NCBI GenBank assembly: GCA_002426495.1
Contig: DIQC01000067.1
Location: forward strand, 23,185-50,603
Length of the DNA stretch: 27,419 bases
Reading direction: 5' to 3'
From: Thermacetogenium sp. UBA5472
GTDB taxonomy: Bacteria > Bacillota > DSM-12270 > Thermacetogeniales > Thermacetogeniaceae
Part shown: in pieces, positions 23,551-27,419 of the stretch
Position numbering within the stretch: position 1 is the stretch's first letter
Layout of the letters: the number at the start of each line of letters is the position of its first letter
The notes under the pieces: model-generated
What the model saw: the letters and a program-made list of their open reading frames with translations, nothing else
Databases searched by the model: none
What the model was told of the DNA's origin: nothing
Program-made: the position numbers and the translations under genes

Positions 23551-25404
23551 CTAATCTTCTTTACCAGAAAAATAAAGTGCCTTAGCGAATACTTCTGTAA
23601 AGTTGGGGGAAGCTGACAACTCCACATATTCCACAAAATCGGTGATATATGCGGCTCTTCTATACTCCCGAGCAGAGAGAAGAGCAATCTTCGAACCTGT
23701 GCCAGCAGCGTTACCTACAGGGTTTACCTTATCCTCAAGAGAAGAGGGGATCAAACCCACGGCACAGGCACTGTGTTTATCCAGATAATTTCCAAAGGCT
23801 CCCGCCAGGATCACCTCAGTGATATCCTCGGGTTCAATGCCATACTCTTCTATTAGTATATTGACACCTGCAGCAATCGCACCTTTTGCCAGCTGGAATT
23901 CTCGCACATCCTTCTGTGTAATGAATAAAGGCTTACCATGAGCGGTCTCCTCTGCTCTAGCTAATAGAAAACAGTTTAACTCATCATGTTTTACAAGACG
24001 GTGGGCGAACCTTTCAGCTTTGGTGCCTGCAGCTTCATCAGCGGTACGGATTTTCCCTCTTCTGTCTAAGACTCCTGCCGCAAGCATTACAGCCATCACA
24101 TCGATCAACCCTGAACCACAAATGCCCTGGGATTTCTCACCACCGATGGTGGTGTAGGTTATATCATCACCTAAACTGACACTGTCAATAGCCCCGACAG
24201 TCCCCCGCATTCCACAGCTGATCTGCGCACCTTCAAATGCCGGTCCTGCTGCAGCTGAACAGGAAAGCATTCGGTCCCTGGTACCCAGCACTATTTCACC
24301 ATTGGTTCCAATATCGATGGCTAGCTTGATTTCGCTGCTCTGGTCCATTTCAGTAGCCAGAATAACCGACACGGTATCTGCGCCGACAAACCCGGCGATA
24401 TTAGGCAGCACATATACCATCCCTGCCGAGTTGATCTGGATTCCCAAAGCCTTGGCATCTACATCCTGAGGCAATCCTGTTACAGGCACATAAGGGGCCA
24501 GGGCAATGTATTTGGGTTCAAGTCCGAGAAATAGGTGGTGCATACAGGAATTGCCCACAACTGAAATTGCATAAACATCATCCCTGACACAACCTGCATC
24601 CTTTACTGCCTTTCCAATAAGTTTATTTATTGCTTCTATAATAATCTCCTGCAGCTTTTGCAGGCCATCAGCTTCCTGGGACACATAGGTGATCCGGGAA
24701 ATGACATCTGCCCCGTATTTAGTTTGAGGGTTCATAGTAGAGGCAACTGCCAGTTGTTCCCCTGTCCGGAGATCCATCAGATAACCCACAACAGTTGTCG
24801 TGCCTATGTCAAAGGCCATCCCCAGCAGCTTCTCTGTAGTGTCCCCAGCCTCTATTCCTACCACCTCATTCCCGGAAACAACTGCGGTGCAGGTAAACTT
24901 CTTTTCTCGCAAGACCACTGGTAGCGCCTGGAGGGCGGAATGAGATATCCTATAGTTCCTCTCACTCTTTCCGTCACTGAGGGCATTCCGCAGACGGTTC
25001 CAGTCAGGCTGCTGATCTTCTATAGAGGGACGGGGCATATCCCGATATGTTTTGCTCAAATGAGGTTTTAACTCCATCTCTCGTTCAGCAGCATCCACAA
25101 GAATCTTATGGCCTTCCGTTCCTGTCAATGGAATCTTAACGACAAGATCATCATCAACATTTATAGTACAGGCCAAACGAAAGCCGGCCTCTATCTCCTC
25201 TTCATCCAAGTGATCATAATCTGTATTGGATGGAGGCACAGACCCCTGCTGAATTTGCACTCGACACTTTCCGCACCTTCCCCTTCCCCCGCAAGGGAAG
25301 TCAAAATCAAGTTCGGCAATATCCATGGCCTTTTTTAGAGTAGTCCCGACAGGTATTTCGATTTCTTTGTTCATTGGATAGAAAGTTACTTTGCAGTTGC
25401 TCAT
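23551..25404 (-). CDS. Corrinoid protein reductive activator, RACo/RamA-like ([2Fe-2S] + ASKHA domain)
   Basis: 617-residue protein. The N-terminal plant-type [2Fe-2S] ferredoxin domain (residues 1 to about 90) has cysteines in FPCGGRGRCGKCRV plus RLACT. A linker and a large ASKHA/DUF4445 ATPase-like domain follow, with MAFDIGTTTVVGYLMD and KLAIDIGTNGEIVLG. These proteins use ATP and low-potential electrons to return accidentally oxidised Co(II) corrinoid to Co(I). The 2Fe-2S N-terminus resembles RACo and bacterial Ram-type activators rather than methanogen RamA, which carries C-terminal 4Fe-4S clusters. It most likely serves the corrinoid protein at 17024-17638. ATG 25404 has AAGGAGG about 12 nt upstream. 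It follows the PHP gene by 27 bp and ends at the shared terminator. Confidence 0.92.
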   Translation of the reverse strand: MSNCKVTFYPMNKEIEIPVGTTLKKAMDIAELDFDFPCGGRGRCGKCRVQIQQGSVPPSNTDYDHLDEEEIEAGFRLACTINVDDDLVVKIPLTGTEGHKILVDAAEREMELKPHLSKTYRDMPRPSIEDQQPDWNRLRNALSDGKSERNYRISHSALQALPVVLREKKFTCTAVVSGNEVVGIEAGDTTEKLLGMAFDIGTTTVVGYLMDLRTGEQLAVASTMNPQTKYGADVISRITYVSQEADGLQKLQEIIIEAINKLIGKAVKDAGCVRDDVYAISVVGNSCMHHLFLGLEPKYIALAPYVPVTGLPQDVDAKALGIQINSAGMVYVLPNIAGFVGADTVSVILATEMDQSSEIKLAIDIGTNGEIVLGTRDRMLSCSAAAGPAFEGAQISCGMRGTVGAIDSVSLGDDITYTTIGGEKSQGICGSGLIDVMAVMLAAGVLDRRGKIRTADEAAGTKAERFAHRLVKHDELNCFLLARAEETAHGKPLFITQKDVREFQLAKGAIAAGVNILIEEYGIEPEDITEVILAGAFGNYLDKHSACAVGLIPSSLEDKVNPVGNAAGTGSKIALLSAREYRRAAYITDFVEYVELSASPNFTEVFAKALYFSGKED

Positions 25405-25431
25405 CAGTTACTAAAACCTCCTTATGTAAAC

Positions 25432-26157
25432 TTAAATAATATGCCTACCATGCCGTGCAAGGAACTCTTGTACCAGTACTGCTGAGGTATTCAGAACACT
25501 AGACCTTTCGTTACCCGCCTTATGGATGATTTCCAGTGCTAACGGACAATCACCGACTTGATAGCAAATATGTACATCACTGTTTACAGCAACCGACACC
25601 CCATACTCCCTGGCTAGTGTGGCAATCTTCAAACATGGTTCATAGCTTTGGGGACGTATACCCATAAATGTACTGTTATTGATCTCTAGAGCTTTTCCAT
25701 ATTCCTGGGCAGCAAGGACAACCCTTTCGTAATCAATAGGATATTGCGGGTTGCCAGGGTGTGTAATTATGTGTACAAGGGGTTTCTGGAGTACCGCTAC
25801 CATTGCCTTTGTATTCTCCTCCACCGTTGACCCGATGTATCCTGTTCCCCCGTGGAACCCCGCCAAAACAATATCCAGACGTTCCAGAATTTCGTCCGGA
25901 ACATCCAAACTCCCTTCGGTATCTAATATATTGGCCTCAACCCCTCGCAGTATCTGAACACCATTCACCTGCCGCGGCCAAACATGTGTATTCCAGAAAT
26001 GGTCAAGACCAGGGGCTCCTGACATCTGGGGGCCATGATCGGTAATCCCAATCATCTGTAGCCCCTTTTCTTGTGCTGCATCCACCAATTCCTTAACTGT
26101 GCTGTAAGCATGGCCACTGGCAATTGTGTGTGTATGTAGATCCGCTTCTAATTTCAT
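25432..26157 (-). CDS. PHP-domain metal-dependent hydrolase (YcdX-type phosphatase family)
   Basis: 241-residue PHP-fold protein. Metal ligands are visible as DLHTHT (residues 6-11), a further His at SGHAYS, ITDHG, GVEAN, AGFHGG, THPGNPQ and VNSDVH, a full trinuclear-site set as in the YcdX subfamily. Members hydrolyse phosphoesters, but the substrate of this one is unknown. ATG 26157 has AGGGTGA 6-7 nt upstream. A sigma-A-like promoter lies just ahead, and it is probably co-transcribed with the corrinoid activator 27 bp downstream. Nothing in the sequence ties it functionally to corrinoid chemistry. Confidence 0.88.
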   Translation of the reverse strand: MKLEADLHTHTIASGHAYSTVKELVDAAQEKGLQMIGITDHGPQMSGAPGLDHFWNTHVWPRQVNGVQILRGVEANILDTEGSLDVPDEILERLDIVLAGFHGGTGYIGSTVEENTKAMVAVLQKPLVHIITHPGNPQYPIDYERVVLAAQEYGKALEINNSTFMGIRPQSYEPCLKIATLAREYGVSVAVNSDVHICYQVGDCPLALEIIHKAGNERSSVLNTSAVLVQEFLARHGRHII

Positions 26158-26177
26158 TGTAATATCACCCTATCCCA

Positions 26178-26205
26178 ACTATACCATAATCATTCTATTT
26201 GACAC
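26178..26205 (-). promoter_or_regulatory. Predicted sigma-A promoter for PHP-activator operon
   Basis: The minus strand has GTGTCA, a 16-bp spacer and TATAGT, a reasonable -35/-10 pair, about 20 bp before the PHP start, giving a very short leader. No -24/-12 motif is apparent here, so this operon seems not to share the sigma-54 control of the island. The remaining intergenic sequence to 26424 is featureless apart from a TATATTATATAG near 26379-26390 that may be a -10 for the next gene on the plus strand. Confidence 0.45.
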
Positions 26206-26424
26206 CATCGTAAGTAAAAAAAACATCCGCTGCCACTTACACCTTCAACAATTATTCAGATCATTATTCCCCAAATCTTCCGCAGCATCATTGAAACTAT
26301 AATTTCAGATTTCAGGGTAGATTCGAAGATAGGGGGATTCATCCTCATTTTTACCAGAATCACACCCCCGGACTTGGGTATATTATATAGAAACAAAATT
26401 ATAAAGAGAGGTGAGAAGTGGGCA

Positions 26425-27327
26425 ATGCCAAAGCGAAAACGAGTTTATCTTGTTGTGGCTTTGCTCGCGCTTGTTATGCTGGTCTTTGCGGTAGGGCAAG
26501 TTATGGGACCCCAGGAACTAAAACCGCTGCATGCCAAACCTGACTACCAGCCGTTGCAAGAAGAAGTCGCAAAATTCACAGCAAATTTACCGGGAACCTA
26601 TGGCATTTATTTTAAAGATCTGGAATCCAGAGAGGAGTTCGGAATCAATGCTCAAACAGCGATCCCTCCAGCCAGCACCATAAAGCTGCCGGTGGTGCTC
26701 TATCTTTACGAACAGATAGCAGATGGAAAGTTAAAGTGGACTGACCGGGTTCGCTACAACAAAAACACCGATTACCAGGGTGGCGCCGGGGATCTTCAGT
26801 ATGTGGCGCGCCATGGGGATACCTACTCCCTGCGTAATTTGGCCACCATCTCCATCACCTTGAGTGACAACATCGCACATAATATGTTGGTACGCCACCT
26901 AGGATACGACAATGTAATGGAATTTATCAATAAACTGGGGCCTGATACCACCCGCCCCTTTGGAAGCGCATCTACCACAGCAAAAGATATGGGTGCCTTC
27001 GTGGAAGAGGTCTACAGATTTGCTGAACAGAATCCGGACCAGGGAGGAAGACTGATCAATGACCTGGCTCACACCGTCTACCATGTGGGTTTGCCAGGAG
27101 ATCTACCACCTGAACTAGTGGTGCCACATAAAGAAGGCAGCATCAATGGGGTAGCAACAGACGCGGGGATCGTATTTTCCAAAAGGCCCTACATCCTGGT
27201 GGTACTCTCAGAGGGAATCACCGATGAAGATACCGGTTTCGAAAATATCGCCAAGATCTCCCGTATCATCTATGACCACCAGCAGCAACTCCCTGAAGCC
27301 AACCTCAAACTACCTCCGCTAGAATAG
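26425..27327 (+). CDS. Class A beta-lactamase-like serine hydrolase, membrane-anchored
   Basis: About 300 aa. The N-terminus MPKRKRVYLVVALLALVMLV is a positively charged signal anchor or signal peptide without a lipobox. The penicillin-recognising serine fold follows, with SxxK as PASTIKLP, SDN as TLSDNIAHNM and a KTG-equivalent KEG in PHKEGSING. The omega-loop segment is short (KLGPDTTRPFGSAS) and I see no ExxxN with the class A deacylating glutamate. A weak penicillin-binding or cell-wall hydrolase role is therefore as plausible as true beta-lactamase activity. ATG 26425 is preferred because GAGAGGTGAG lies 9 nt upstream; the frame opens earlier at a TTG (26374). It is divergent from the PHP gene. 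Confidence 0.85.
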   Translation: MPKRKRVYLVVALLALVMLVFAVGQVMGPQELKPLHAKPDYQPLQEEVAKFTANLPGTYGIYFKDLESREEFGINAQTAIPPASTIKLPVVLYLYEQIADGKLKWTDRVRYNKNTDYQGGAGDLQYVARHGDTYSLRNLATISITLSDNIAHNMLVRHLGYDNVMEFINKLGPDTTRPFGSASTTAKDMGAFVEEVYRFAEQNPDQGGRLINDLAHTVYHVGLPGDLPPELVVPHKEGSINGVATDAGIVFSKRPYILVVLSEGITDEDTGFENIAKISRIIYDHQQQLPEANLKLPPLE

Positions 27328-27346
27328 AAAGCAGAGAGATCAGGGA

Positions 27347-27419
27347 GTGGACATGGGGAGGATGGACATGGGATGGACATGGGGACGGTTCCGGGGGATG
27401 GACATGGGGACGGTTCCGG
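27347..27419. repeat. GC-rich tandem repeat of about 25 bp (runs off window)
   Basis: Two perfect 24-bp copies of GGATGGACATGGGGACGG plus TTCCGG lie at 27371-27394 and 27396-27419 with a 25-bp period. They are preceded by truncated copies of the TGGACATGGG core near 27348 and 27362. The block starts 20 bp after the hydrolase stop. The GGACATGGGGACGGTTC core is, from memory, a dispersed repeat in Clostridia genomes often near IS200/REP-associated tyrosine transposases. None is in the window. Confidence 0.8.

Noticed and set aside
27347..27419. CRISPR repeats
   Set aside because: Copies are directly adjacent (25-bp period) with no spacers, so this is a tandem repeat, not an array.

Overview
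The window looks like a chromosomal segment of an anaerobic, low- to mid-GC Firmicute of the class Clostridia (Peptococcaceae/Syntrophomonadaceae-like or an acetogen). The reasons are the minC-mrdA-mreD-mreC-mreB-radC-maf block, a Rex redox repressor, AGGAGG-type ribosome binding sites with frequent TTG/GTG starts, and a corrinoid methyltransferase system with a RACo/RamA-type activator. The genus cannot be fixed from sequence alone. No gap between genes exceeds 300 bases, and I saw no tRNA, rRNA, CRISPR array or transposase gene.

Region 1 (1-8324, all minus strand) is housekeeping: 5' end of minC, mrdA (PBP2), mreD, mreC, mreB, radC, maf, then rex and folC. It covers cell shape and division, nucleotide hygiene, redox sensing and folate polyglutamylation.

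Region 2 (8559-21759, minus strand) is an accessory catabolic island. In transcription order it encodes an octopine/nopaline-dehydrogenase-family enzyme, an ornithine cyclodeaminase/mu-crystallin-family enzyme, two MttB-superfamily methyltransferases without pyrrolysine flanking one corrinoid protein, a complete LIV-type ABC importer (livH, M, K, G, F), a proline racemase-family enzyme and a stand-alone PanB. A divergent sigma-54 activator with a PAS domain (21975-23447, plus strand) sits at its head. Two good -24/-12 promoters (21818-21833 and 19311-19326, minus strand) each have a GCAA-N6-TTGC element about 115-130 bp upstream, so the regulator probably switches on both halves. Across a shared bidirectional terminator lie a [2Fe-2S]/ASKHA corrinoid-reactivation protein and a PHP-domain hydrolase.

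Working model (inference): a quaternary or N-methylated amine, possibly proline-betaine-like or opine-derived, is imported by the LIV system and demethylated by the MttB homologues onto the corrinoid protein, which the RACo-like protein keeps reduced. The amino or imino acid product is handled by the racemase, OCD-family and opine dehydrogenase-family enzymes. The methylcorrinoid:tetrahydrofolate methyltransferase that should complete the route is not in the window.

Region 3 (26425 to end) holds a plus-strand membrane-anchored class A beta-lactamase-like serine hydrolase, followed by a GC-rich tandem repeat that runs off the window.
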